Positions 7,360 to 14,302 of a DNA stretch of 14,655 nt are shown piece after piece. The notes below the pieces were generated by a model, which was not told the DNA's origin, did not search any database, and saw only the letters and a list, made by a program, of their open reading frames with translations. Source of the stretch: Candidatus Krumholzibacteriia bacterium (GTDB lineage: Bacteria; Krumholzibacteriota; Krumholzibacteriia; LZORAL124-64-63); contig JADGEP010000044.1 of NCBI GenBank assembly GCA_016744275.1, forward strand, positions 1-14,655. Direction: 5' to 3'. Each line of letters opens with the position of its first letter. The stretch's first letter is position 1. Position numbers and translations under genes: made by a program.

Positions 7360-8031
7360 TCAGGGTTGTTTGTCCTTATCAGCAGCGCGGGGCACCTGCA
7401 GACCGGGACTTGATGGAGATTCGTCATGGGCCGCCAAAGACCCGGCACTTTGCACGGGTATGACCACCGAGACTTCTGGCTGCAATTGCCGTGACAACTC
7501 TTCAGCCGGCACCAATGGCGGGTACCAGGCATTGATCCGGGTGTCCAACTCCTGCAGGCGCACTTGCAACCGATCGCGCTCGGAGAGCACCGCATCCTGG
7601 TGCAACTGCACGGCCTGACGGCTGCCCGCCTCGGCCCGACTGGCCGCACCGGCCACGCTTTCGAGATCAGCCAGCGCCAATTGCAATTGTCCTTGAATCA
7701 ACTCGAAGTGAACCTGCATGTCGACCAATTCCGCGGCCGTGGCTGCGTTGCGGATTTCCAGATCGGCCATGGCCAAACCCAGCTCCGCATTCATGGCCTC
7801 CATCTGGCCCGCCACATAGGCCAACTGGTCGTCCAGGGCCTGCTGTTCAGTCGCCGCGCGTTCCAGTCGGTTGTCCGTGACCTGCTTCTGGGCGGCCAGG
7901 CTGCCCGATAGTGTTTCAACCTGCTGGTCCAGATCGCCTTTGGTGGCGATCCCAAACACCGAGCAACCGGTCAGCAACCCCAACAACAATACCAACAATG
8001 ACAGCAACAGAAAACGGAAAGTGATTCGCAT
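7360..8031 (-). CDS. Coiled-coil outer-membrane lipoprotein
   Basis: The protein has 223 residues from ATG 8031. An in-frame TTG at 8046 lies inside the ribosome-binding site and is not the start. A signal peptide rich in Leu (residues 7-20) ends in the lipobox LTGC (20-23). Ser follows the Cys, so outer-membrane retention is expected if the Lol rule applies. Residues about 35-165 are rich in Ala, Gln, Glu and Leu with heptad-like spacing (for example QQALDDQLAYVAGQMEAMNA), which suggests a long coiled coil. The tail is Pro/Ser-rich and probably disordered. No enzymatic motif is seen. It could be a spacer or tether in the periplasm, but the function is unknown. It precedes the methyltransferase gene by about a dozen bases and the two are likely one operon. 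Confidence 0.82.
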   Translation of the reverse strand: MRITFRFLLLSLLVLLLGLLTGCSVFGIATKGDLDQQVETLSGSLAAQKQVTDNRLERAATEQQALDDQLAYVAGQMEAMNAELGLAMADLEIRNAATAAELVDMQVHFELIQGQLQLALADLESVAGAASRAEAGSRQAVQLHQDAVLSERDRLQVRLQELDTRINAWYPPLVPAEELSRQLQPEVSVVIPVQSAGSLAAHDESPSSPGLQVPRAADKDKQP

Positions 8032-8044
8032 AAAAAAAACCTCC
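8032..8044 (-). promoter_or_regulatory. Ribosome-binding site with an 8-T spacer
   Basis: On the minus strand a perfect GGAGG (8044-8040) is separated from ATG 8031 by eight consecutive T residues. The spacing is in the normal range and fixes the start. The spacer is a pure homopolymer, which is unusual. Confidence 0.8.
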
Positions 8045-8122
8045 AATGATCGCGGGCAGGGGGTCCCGTCGGTGGGCGGCTCCGTCCGTTTTGTGATCCA
8101 TCAGGGGTAGCTGTAATCATCT

Positions 8123-8157
8123 AAAAAATGGGGGCCACCGTCAATAGCCTGGCCCCA
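8123..8157 (-). terminator. Intrinsic terminator after alkC
   Basis: Reading the minus strand, TGGGGCCA (8157-8150) pairs with TGGCCCC (8137-8131), with one bulged base before the final closing pair. The loop has 12 bases, and a run of six T follows at 8128-8123. It starts about 20 bases after the alkC stop, so it should end the yheT-alkC transcript before the lipoprotein gene. Confidence 0.8.
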
Positions 8158-8177
8158 TATTGCCCAATTTAAACCGA

Positions 8178-9296
8178 TCAGGTGAGATCAAAACAGGCCT
8201 CAGCCAGCACTTTCCCACCCACCAAGACTTCAATCCGGTGCTCGCCCGGGTACAGGCGCCGTACCGACCGCGGCACAAAGGCGTGCTTTTTGGTGAGGGT
8301 GATTTCAGCTCCGGCGGCCAGATCGATGTTCTTCCATTTGAACACCTTCGCGCTCACCTTGCCCCCCGAGCGCTGGTGGTGAACGGCATAGTCGACCACC
8401 AGTTTCTGGGTTCGCTTGGCGGTTGATTTCAGGGTCAGGGACAAAGCCAGGCTTCTGCCGATTGCCAAGGACGACTTCGAAAGGCTGAGCTGGGCTGACA
8501 CCTTGGGGTTGGTCGCAAATCCGAGGACGCGCAAGGCTCCGGCGTCGCCCCGTTTGACCAAAGTGCGTAAACCATGGCGCACCAGGGCCCGGCGTTCGTC
8601 CGAAGCGTCGGCCCACCAGGTGCGGGCTGTTTTGACAACCAGGGCCGGATGGTCCTTGGCGATGTCGTTCAGATTATTGGCCACCGAACGGCGCACATAT
8701 TCGGAGGGGTCGTCGCGCAATTTGGTGAGCAAGGCCACCACCGGTGCGGGGTCGGCCCGGAAGACCGGCAATTGTTGGCCCCAAGGCAACAGTGGTCTCG
8801 TGCCTTCAGAAACCAGGCGGCGCACATGGGAGTTCTCATCGTCGCACCAGCCGGAGAACGTCTTCAAGGCCCGTTTGGAATCGGCCAAGATGAAAGCTCG
8901 CACGGCGAATTCCGCGGAAAACAGCGGCGTCAGGCGGCGCAACGCATCCAGGGAAAGATCGAAGTGCTCCACACCGCATTCGGCCACCCAATCGATCAGG
9001 GGCCAGGCGGCAAAACCGGACAGGGAGTCGCCTTCGATTCCGGCCGGGAAATTTTCACCGGCGGCCAAGACCACCTGCAGCGCGCGCGGGTAATCATGCG
9101 GCAAGCCGGCAGACATGGCCTTAATCAGATGACGCACCCGGTCTTTCAGTTCCAGGGACGACAGGCCACGCATGGCTCGCCGTTGGAAGGCGGCTCCGTC
9201 GAATTTCGCGTCGGCAACACACAGAGCGGTGCGCAAGCGGGTGACGGCCTCCTTGTCGAGGCCATCTTTCATCAGGCGGGTGGGTTGATCAGCCAC
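8178..9296 (-). CDS. alkC: DNA alkylation repair glycosylase AlkC
   Basis: The 372-residue protein matches the AlkC branch of HEAT-like-repeat DNA glycosylases, which remove cationic alkylated bases such as 3-methyladenine without flipping them. The helical repeat region covers about residues 10-260 and holds the conserved stretches VRRLVSEGTRPLLPWG (158-173), DDPSEYVRRSVANNLNDIAK (195-214) and RHGLRTLVKRGDAGALRVLG (240-259). Residues about 263-372 are beta-rich and correspond to the C-terminal Ig-like domain known in part of the AlkC family (LSLTLKSTAKRTQKLVVDY; LYPGEHRIEVLVGGK), so this is the two-domain form. The start is GTG 9296, which has AAGG 9 bases upstream and overlaps the yheT stop by 8 bases, indicating translational coupling. 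ATG 9272 is a less likely alternative. Family assignment is strong by motif; activity is inferred. Confidence 0.9.
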   Translation of the reverse strand: MADQPTRLMKDGLDKEAVTRLRTALCVADAKFDGAAFQRRAMRGLSSLELKDRVRHLIKAMSAGLPHDYPRALQVVLAAGENFPAGIEGDSLSGFAAWPLIDWVAECGVEHFDLSLDALRRLTPLFSAEFAVRAFILADSKRALKTFSGWCDDENSHVRRLVSEGTRPLLPWGQQLPVFRADPAPVVALLTKLRDDPSEYVRRSVANNLNDIAKDHPALVVKTARTWWADASDERRALVRHGLRTLVKRGDAGALRVLGFATNPKVSAQLSLSKSSLAIGRSLALSLTLKSTAKRTQKLVVDYAVHHQRSGGKVSAKVFKWKNIDLAAGAEITLTKKHAFVPRSVRRLYPGEHRIEVLVGGKVLAEACFDLT

Positions 9297-10254
9297 GGCA
9301 TTTTTCCTTCAGGAAGTTGACAGTTCGTTGCTCTGAATAATATGGGGAGCCCGGCTGATGAAAGCCCACGTGCCCGCCCCAAGTGGTTTCTTCCAGATGG
9401 AACCACGGCGAGGCCGTGGCCGCGTCGCGGGGAAAACACCGTGAACCCAAAATCGGATCATTTCGCGAAGTCAGCAACAAAGTCGGCACCCGGATGTCCG
9501 GCAACCAATTTTGAGAGCTGTTGCGCGCATAATAATCGGCACTGCCGGCGAAGCCGTGCAGAGGCCCGGTGAAGTGCTCATCAAAGTCGACGATGTTGCG
9601 CACTTCAACCAACGGCGCCGCGTAATTCTCATCGCCGAGAAAACGCGCCTTTTCCCGGATTTTCCGCCGCAACTTGCCCATGAATCGCCCGTGGTAAATG
9701 GCATTGCGGGGCTGCACCAGGGCGGTGGCCGTGTCGGCCAGGTCCACCGGCACCGACACCGTGACCGCCGCGCTCACCGCTGGAGCAACCGCTGCCGGGT
9801 TTTCGCCGAGATACTTCAGGACCAGGTTGCCGCCGAGGCTGAATCCCACCAGGGCCATCTCATCATATCCTTCATTCTGCACGGCCTTGAGCACCTGATG
9901 CAAATCTTCGGTCGCGCCGCTGTGATAATTGCGCGGCAGGCGATTGACCGAACCGCTGCAGCCGCGAAAATTCATGGCCGCCGCATCCCAGCCCGCATGA
10001 GTGAGGGCCTGTACCATGCCCCGCATGTAGGGCCGCGAGGCGTTGCCTTCCAGTCCGTGGCACAGCACGGCCACTCGTTTCGAACCGGTTCGACACCAAT
10101 CGAGATCCAGAAAATCGTCGTCCGGCAACTCCAGGCGTTGGCGCGCATACGGCGGCGCCGGCACTCGCCTGAAAGTGCTGGGAATGATGGTGCTCACGTG
10201 AGCATTGCGGTAGAGCCATCCGGGGCGATAGCCCGGGCCGTTGATCAGGGGCAA
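9289..10254 (-). CDS. yheT: YheT-family alpha/beta hydrolase
   Basis: The 321-residue protein is an alpha/beta hydrolase of the YheT/ABHD1-3 (Emb8) type. The pattern is clear: an N-terminal NAHVSTIIPSTFRR (17-30), CHGLEGNASRPYMRGM (65-80) forming the oxyanion region, NFRGCSGSVNRLPRNYHSG (95-113), the nucleophile elbow GFSLGGN (S139), the acid in LTSRNDPILG (D266) and the histidine in WGGHVGF (H295). Bacterial members are putative esterases or acyl hydrolases with no settled substrate. The start is taken as TTG 10254, the first possible start after an in-frame stop. It has no strong ribosome-binding site. The 3' end overlaps alkC by 8 bases, so the two genes form an operon, although no functional link between them is established. 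Confidence 0.88.
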   Translation of the reverse strand: MPLINGPGYRPGWLYRNAHVSTIIPSTFRRVPAPPYARQRLELPDDDFLDLDWCRTGSKRVAVLCHGLEGNASRPYMRGMVQALTHAGWDAAAMNFRGCSGSVNRLPRNYHSGATEDLHQVLKAVQNEGYDEMALVGFSLGGNLVLKYLGENPAAVAPAVSAAVTVSVPVDLADTATALVQPRNAIYHGRFMGKLRRKIREKARFLGDENYAAPLVEVRNIVDFDEHFTGPLHGFAGSADYYARNSSQNWLPDIRVPTLLLTSRNDPILGSRCFPRDAATASPWFHLEETTWGGHVGFHQPGSPYYSEQRTVNFLKEKCRG

Positions 10255-10413
10255 AGTCTTGATCCCGTCATTGGGTGAGAGCCGAGACTAGCACACTGCC
10301 CGAGGGCGTCAAAGGCCTACCCACGTTCTATTCGGCCCGGGAAATGCACTGCCTGGGTATGGACCAATGTCGTACGCTCCCCAACCAGGAACGGCACAGC
10401 CGGGAGAAGAACC

Positions 10414-11304
10414 ATGAGAAACCCCACACTGATCTCCGTCCTCGTCATTTTGCTCGTTCTGCCCGTTGTCGGCAGTGCCGCAACCCTCGATTCCTTGTCG
10501 GGCACGGCAGACTGCAATGGGTGGTCGGCCGACATGAGCATCGATTTTCGTCCGGGCGCTTTCTTTGTCCGGCTGGAGTATTTTATCATCTTGCGGGATG
10601 CCAACGGTGTGCAATTGGACCGCTTCGATTTCTCCGAATTTGTCGATATTCCATCGACCTCGCTGTTCACCTACAATTTTGCCGGTAGCTGGGCTGTCAC
10701 GCCGACAGGCAACTGCACGGTTACGGGTGAGTTTGTGGTGCACGATCTCTTTGATGGCGGTCAGAATGTGAGCACCGACACCTTCGTCAATGACTTGGCA
10801 TGTGGTGGTGAAGTCGATGACCCGGTTGTTGTCGAGCCTTGTCTGTATCGGGCGCACTACTGGCACCGCCATCCGGAATCTTGGCCGGTGGACAGCCTCG
10901 AAATCGGTGGCCGCACATTGGATCAGGACCAACTGCTGACGGTCATGAATCCCCGTGGCAATCAGTTTTTCGTATTCGCGCTGACCCGTCAGTTGATCGC
11001 CGCGCGACTGAACCTGCTCAATGGTGGCAACCGCAACTTCCAGAACATCCTGGATATTGCTGACGCCGCCGATGCTCTGTTGATGAACTTCGACAACAAC
11101 CGGCGCAATGCGGGACAGGCACGAGCCGAAGCCCACCGCTTGATGCGGGCCCTGGTTCGTTACAACAAGGGCGGATGTCCCGGCGGAGCAACCGGCGTGA
11201 CCCTGAGCCTGGATGACGGGAACAACTCCACCTTTGATGGCATGGCGGACAAGGCTGCGGTCGAGTTGCGGAGCCTTGGTGCGATCAAGGCCATGTACCG
11301 TTAA
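10414..11304 (+). CDS. Secreted protein with conserved uncharacterised C-terminal YWHRHPESWPV domain
   Basis: The 296-residue protein starts at ATG 10414 with GGGAGA about 6 bases upstream. A signal peptide (hydrophobic residues 6-19, cleavage near GSAA) exports it. The first half is beta-rich with two or more cysteines and resembles an Ig-like or accessory secreted domain (FVRLEYFIILRDANGVQLD; TGNCTVTGEFVVHDL). The second half, from about residue 143, contains YRAHYWHRHPESWPVDSLEI, then ALTRQLIAARLNLLNGG and an alpha-helical stretch with ILDIADAADALLMNFDNN. I know this pattern (a W-x-x-HPE-x-WPV box followed by an LIAAKLN helix) from secreted proteins of many environmental bacteria, where it has no assigned function. 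The usual form is closer to GFWKNHPEAWPV, so the HYWHRH version is a variant. It is a single-gene unit ending at a strong terminator. Confidence 0.8.
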   Translation: MRNPTLISVLVILLVLPVVGSAATLDSLSGTADCNGWSADMSIDFRPGAFFVRLEYFIILRDANGVQLDRFDFSEFVDIPSTSLFTYNFAGSWAVTPTGNCTVTGEFVVHDLFDGGQNVSTDTFVNDLACGGEVDDPVVVEPCLYRAHYWHRHPESWPVDSLEIGGRTLDQDQLLTVMNPRGNQFFVFALTRQLIAARLNLLNGGNRNFQNILDIADAADALLMNFDNNRRNAGQARAEAHRLMRALVRYNKGGCPGGATGVTLSLDDGNNSTFDGMADKAAVELRSLGAIKAMYR

Positions 11305-11366
11305 ATCGACGGGACGATATTGTTAAGTGCCGATACGGCTAAGAGACGATACGATTAGGATTGGGC

Positions 11367-11404
11367 AAAAAAAGGGGGAGCCCGCAGTTGCAGGCTCCCT
11401 TTTT
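11367..11404. terminator. Bidirectional intrinsic terminator between convergent genes
   Basis: GGGAGCC (11376-11382) pairs with GGCTCCC (11393-11399) around a loop that can close further through GC/GC. The stem is flanked by seven A on the left (11367-11373) and five T on the right (11400-11404), which can extend it. The right T-run serves the plus-strand secreted protein gene ending at 11304. On the other strand the A-run becomes a T-run after the stem and serves the small membrane protein gene ending at 11426. Confidence 0.9.
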
Positions 11405-11425
11405 CACGCTCTCAGCGCGATCCCC

Positions 11426-11563
11426 TCAGATATTCAATGCCATCATGGGCACGATGATGCAGACCGTCAGAAATCCCACCACCAGCACCCCCCATACGCC
11501 AACCTTCAGGCACACGTCCTTGATGCAAAACTTCGATTCAGCAGTCGTGTGGGCGTTGTTCAT
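11426..11563 (-). CDS. 45-residue single-pass membrane protein with two N-terminal cysteines
   Basis: On the minus strand ATG 11563 is preceded by AGGAG at 8 bases spacing and encodes a 45-residue protein ending at TGA 11428-11426. The N-terminal third is polar (MNNAHTTAESKFCIKDVCLK) with Cys13 and Cys18. A hydrophobic segment then covers about residues 21-43 (VGVWGVLVVGFLTVC, then IIVPMMALNI), so one membrane crossing is expected; Cys35 lies in it. I do not recognise a family. The coding case rests on a strong ribosome-binding site, a matching promoter and operator upstream, a terminator immediately downstream, and the coherent polar-then-hydrophobic layout. The operator (see the regulatory entry) suggests control by an Rrf2-type regulator. 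The protein could be an assembly subunit, a redox-linked membrane peptide or a signalling microprotein; none can be chosen from sequence. Confidence 0.75.
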   Translation of the reverse strand: MNNAHTTAESKFCIKDVCLKVGVWGVLVVGFLTVCIIVPMMALNI

Positions 11564-11610
11564 GGGATCTGCTCCTGGGCTTAGCTTTCCCTCGGGGTTG
11601 ATTTGTTCCT

Positions 11611-11641
11611 ATATCCTACTACTTAGTCGGATATTAATCAA
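11611..11641 (-). promoter_or_regulatory. Promoter with embedded Rrf2/IscR-like palindromic operator
   Basis: Minus strand: TTGATT (11641-11636), exactly 17 bases, then TAGGAT (11618-11613); each hexamer matches consensus at 4 of 6 positions. Inside the promoter, 11611-11634 is a 24-base near-perfect palindrome with arms ATATCC-n-ACTA and TAGT-n-GGATAT around a 2-base centre. The arm layout (ATA..CCGACT / AGT.GG..TAT) resembles type 1 IscR sites and other Rrf2-family operators, though it is one base shorter at the centre. Because it covers the -10 and most of the spacer, binding would be expected to repress the gene starting at 11563, with a predicted 5' leader of about 43 bases. Confidence 0.6.
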
Positions 11642-11718
11642 GGTGGTTGTTTATTTTTTAACTTTGATACTGATGTTGATTATCACAAGCATTTTAAAGG
11701 CGTTGTGAGGCCCATCCC

Positions 11719-11785
11719 AGAAAAAAGAAAACAGGTCAAAGGGAACCGTGGCGACATTGCGTATCACGACTCAAATTGACCTGTT
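11719..11785 (-). terminator. Likely intrinsic terminator of the nuclease gene
   Basis: Reading the minus strand, AACAGGTCAA (11785-11776) pairs perfectly over 10 bases with TTGACCTGTT (11739-11730). A T-rich tail, TTTCTTTTTT, follows (about 11729-11720). It begins 28 bases after the nuclease stop at 11814. The 36-base loop is longer than usual and can form a short internal CGTG/CACG stem, so the exact form is uncertain. Confidence 0.6.
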
Positions 11786-11813
11786 CTCTCGCTATCCGCC
11801 GCTTTCAGGTGCT

Positions 11814-14087
11814 CTATTTCAAAAGCATCAACGGCTGCACATCTGTACCGGCTTGGTTCCGCACGCGACAGAAATAGGCCCCACTAGGCACCATCTGCCC
11901 GCGGTCATCAGTTCCATTCCAGCGCATCACGAAGTCGCCGGCGTTGCGGTTCTCGTTCAACAAGACCCGCACCCGCTCGCCCTTGACCGAGTAGATCTCG
12001 ATCTGCACCCGACCCGGCTCGCCCACCGAGAACTGAATGTTCGTCATCGGGTTGAACGGGTTCGGATAGATGCTCGCAATGCGGGCCCCTGGCAAGACCG
12101 ACGGAGTCACCGGTGCCGCCGGGTCCACAATGGTCGCGCTGGTGGTGTCGGCGTTGGTTGCGCCCAGGTCATCGGTGACCGTCAGGGTGACCACAAAGAC
12201 TCCCGGCGTCGTGTAGATATGAGTCGGGTTGGCGTCGGTGCTGATGAAGCCGTCGCCGAAGTCCCAGCTCCAGCCATTGATGACGCCATCCGGATCATTG
12301 GAGCCGGCGGAAGAGAAGGCGATGCTCACGTTCATGTCGTCAGCATAGGTGCCATTGGCCAACGCGACGGGCATCAGATTGACGACCGGTGCGACAAAGG
12401 TCTGACCTGTGTTGGGCAACCCGGCGGTGTGGCTCTGGGCCGTCTGCCAAGTGAAGTCGCCGCTGGTGGCGCCTGTGCCACCCATCTGTAACGAGTGGCC
12501 TACCGGCGCCGGAGATTCGGTCACGATGATGTCGACGGAAGTCATGCCCGCGGCGGGGCCCTCCACCGCATCAAAGACGCCTTCATAACTGATGAACTCG
12601 ACCACGCCGCCTGCGGCATCCACCAGGGCCAGGCCATCAGGTGTGCCGTTCTGCATGCCCGGCATGTTGAAGCTCAACGTGCCGTAACCATCCTGCTGAT
12701 CCGGCAATGTGCCGCTGATGGCAACCGTATCATAAGTGAAGCCGCCGTTGCCGGTGTATCCGACCAGGGACCAACCGCTCAGGTCGGTGCCCGCGGGGCC
12801 AGCCACTTCAAAGAACTCGCCCGAGTCGGTGCCGTCGTTGTCGTAGTGGATTTCGTTGATCCATACGATTGTGCCCTCGCTACCCAAACCAGCTTCGGGC
12901 GTGGCGCTGGCTTCAATCCCGGCCAGAGATTCGTTGCCGCTCAGGTCGCTGGCCGTCACCACGTAGTAATAAGTCGTATCGTTGATCAGGCCGTTGTCCG
13001 TGTATTGGCTCAGCGCCACCAAGCCCACGTTGGCCAGGTTGTAAGGGCCGCCCATGGATGTGCTGCGATAGACATCATAGCCGGCGGTGTCGGTTTCGAG
13101 ATTGTCGTCCCAATCCAGGTCCACCAGGCCATCGCCAGCAGTGGCGATCAGGCCGGTCGGCGCGCTCGGCGGCGTGGTGTCCGAGCCACCACTGCACACG
13201 CCCAGGAAGACGCACTCGACCCATTCCGGATGATCAATGAACGGATTGCGGTTGCCCTGGCTGGCGTAGATCGAATCGTTGCGGTGAATCTCTTTCGCAT
13301 CGACGGGATCTTCGAGGTGCCACTGCAACAGAACACTGAGCTGCCCCATGTATGCCACCGACAAATTGCTGCCCGTATTGGAGGCCTGGATCAGCGAGAG
13401 GTTGTCCGTCAGGATCAAGTCTGGTTCGGCGGCTCCGGTCGAACCGTGGTTGCCGCCTTCATATCGCACATCCATATAGAGCTGAGCCCGGGCGACATCG
13501 CCACGACGATCGGCCCAGGTTTCCCAGTAGGTGGTGTTGGCCCAGTTGGACCAGCCGGGGTAGACGCCGGAGCCGCCGCCCACGTCATTGTTGACCTCGG
13601 TAATGTATTCGGTCGTGCCCGAGCCGCCGACGTTGCCGTAGGGCTTGTTGCTGCGTGACGAGTTGCGACTGTCGTTGCAGAGAAAGAGCTGGTGGCAATC
13701 CGTGTAGGGATAGTTGCTGCTACCGTCATTGGGAAAGCCATAGCTTTTGGGCCAGGAATGCTCGCGGTTGTAGTCGGTATTGCCGGCGCTCCATTTTTGG
13801 TAGCTGGCGTTCCGGTACACATCCAAAATTCGGCTGGAATTGTTGGGATCCTGATCCGCCAATTCCAACACATTCCAGGTGTCCAAGGAAGAAGCCGTGT
13901 AGGGAATCTTGGTGTGGTCATCAATGATGTCGTGCAGCGAATTGCGCAGGCTGGCCTGAGTCGTGGTATTGACCGTGTCGTAGTAGCCAGCCGGGATGGT
14001 GGCCAGCGCCTGCCCTGTGAGAGCGGCGACCAGCAGCACAACAAATGCCAGATGGGACAGACGGGAGGTGAGCAGATTCTGACGCAC
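11814..14087 (-). CDS. Secreted multidomain endonuclease I with FN3, lamin-tail, PKD and FlgD-like sorting domains
   Basis: From GTG 14087 (AAGGGGA ending about 6 bases upstream) the protein has 757 residues and begins with a clean signal peptide (1-29, ending ALA). An ATG at 14138 would place 17 extra residues before it and has a poor ribosome-binding site. Domains in order: an endonuclease I (EndA/Vvn-like) catalytic domain at about 30-300, with NREHSWPKSYG (107-117, catalytic His110) and DCHQLFLCNDSRNSSRSNK, then WHLEDPVDAKEIHRND and QGNRNPFIDHPEW; a fibronectin type III domain at about 306-397; a lamin-tail-like domain at about 405-560 (VWINEIHYDNDGTDSGEFFE); a PKD domain at about 573-655 with WDFGDG (608-613); and a FlgD-like C-terminal domain at about 668-757 with YPNPFNPMTNI. 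The last type acts as a sorting or attachment tail in FCB-like bacteria. It probably degrades extracellular DNA for nutrients. Cys131/137 and Cys292/298 could form disulfides. Confidence 0.92.
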   Translation of the reverse strand: MRQNLLTSRLSHLAFVVLLVAALTGQALATIPAGYYDTVNTTTQASLRNSLHDIIDDHTKIPYTASSLDTWNVLELADQDPNNSSRILDVYRNASYQKWSAGNTDYNREHSWPKSYGFPNDGSSNYPYTDCHQLFLCNDSRNSSRSNKPYGNVGGSGTTEYITEVNNDVGGGSGVYPGWSNWANTTYWETWADRRGDVARAQLYMDVRYEGGNHGSTGAAEPDLILTDNLSLIQASNTGSNLSVAYMGQLSVLLQWHLEDPVDAKEIHRNDSIYASQGNRNPFIDHPEWVECVFLGVCSGGSDTTPPSAPTGLIATAGDGLVDLDWDDNLETDTAGYDVYRSTSMGGPYNLANVGLVALSQYTDNGLINDTTYYYVVTASDLSGNESLAGIEASATPEAGLGSEGTIVWINEIHYDNDGTDSGEFFEVAGPAGTDLSGWSLVGYTGNGGFTYDTVAISGTLPDQQDGYGTLSFNMPGMQNGTPDGLALVDAAGGVVEFISYEGVFDAVEGPAAGMTSVDIIVTESPAPVGHSLQMGGTGATSGDFTWQTAQSHTAGLPNTGQTFVAPVVNLMPVALANGTYADDMNVSIAFSSAGSNDPDGVINGWSWDFGDGFISTDANPTHIYTTPGVFVVTLTVTDDLGATNADTTSATIVDPAAPVTPSVLPGARIASIYPNPFNPMTNIQFSVGEPGRVQIEIYSVKGERVRVLLNENRNAGDFVMRWNGTDDRGQMVPSGAYFCRVRNQAGTDVQPLMLLK

Positions 14088-14171
14088 GTGGTTCCCCTTA
14101 GAGCTAAAATCAGGGAAGCGAATCGCTTCATCGAACATATTGGTGGACGGACCTTTTCTAACCAGAAATCA

Positions 14172-14180
14172 ATTATACCA
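14172..14180 (-). promoter_or_regulatory. Extended -10 promoter of the nuclease gene
   Basis: On the minus strand TGG-TATAAT (14180-14172) is a perfect -10 with a TGn extension, about 85 bases upstream of the GTG start. The nearby TTGACT is only 12 bases away and too close for a normal -35, so the extended -10 probably does most of the work. Confidence 0.5.
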
Positions 14181-14253
14181 CGTTTCTTAAGTCAATATAA
14201 CAAAAATTAGGAATGCTTGTCCAATTGGGTGCGCCCGACTTGAAAGGGGGCTC

Positions 14254-14274
14254 AAACGCCAAATTAAGGCGTCA
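14254..14274 (-). terminator. Weak hairpin downstream of the NagX-like gene
   Basis: ACGCC (14256-14260) and GGCGT (14268-14272) form a short stem around AAATTAA, about 30 bases after the stop at 14303 on the minus strand. No real T-run follows it, so this is only a possible terminator. Confidence 0.25.
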
Positions 14275-14302
14275 AAAGGACCCTATAGGCTGTTTCCAGG
14301 CT

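Noticed and set aside
7347..7649. Upstream extension of the methyltransferase frame to 7649
   Set aside because: This stretch lies inside the lipoprotein gene in another frame and its Cys/Arg/Trp-rich translation has no family match. The zinc ribbon and ribosome-binding site support a start near 7346.
12495..13658. A 387-codon open frame on the plus strand inside the nuclease gene
   Set aside because: It is antisense to well-defined FN3, lamin-tail and endonuclease domains, has no ribosome-binding site and matches no family; it is a high-GC shadow.
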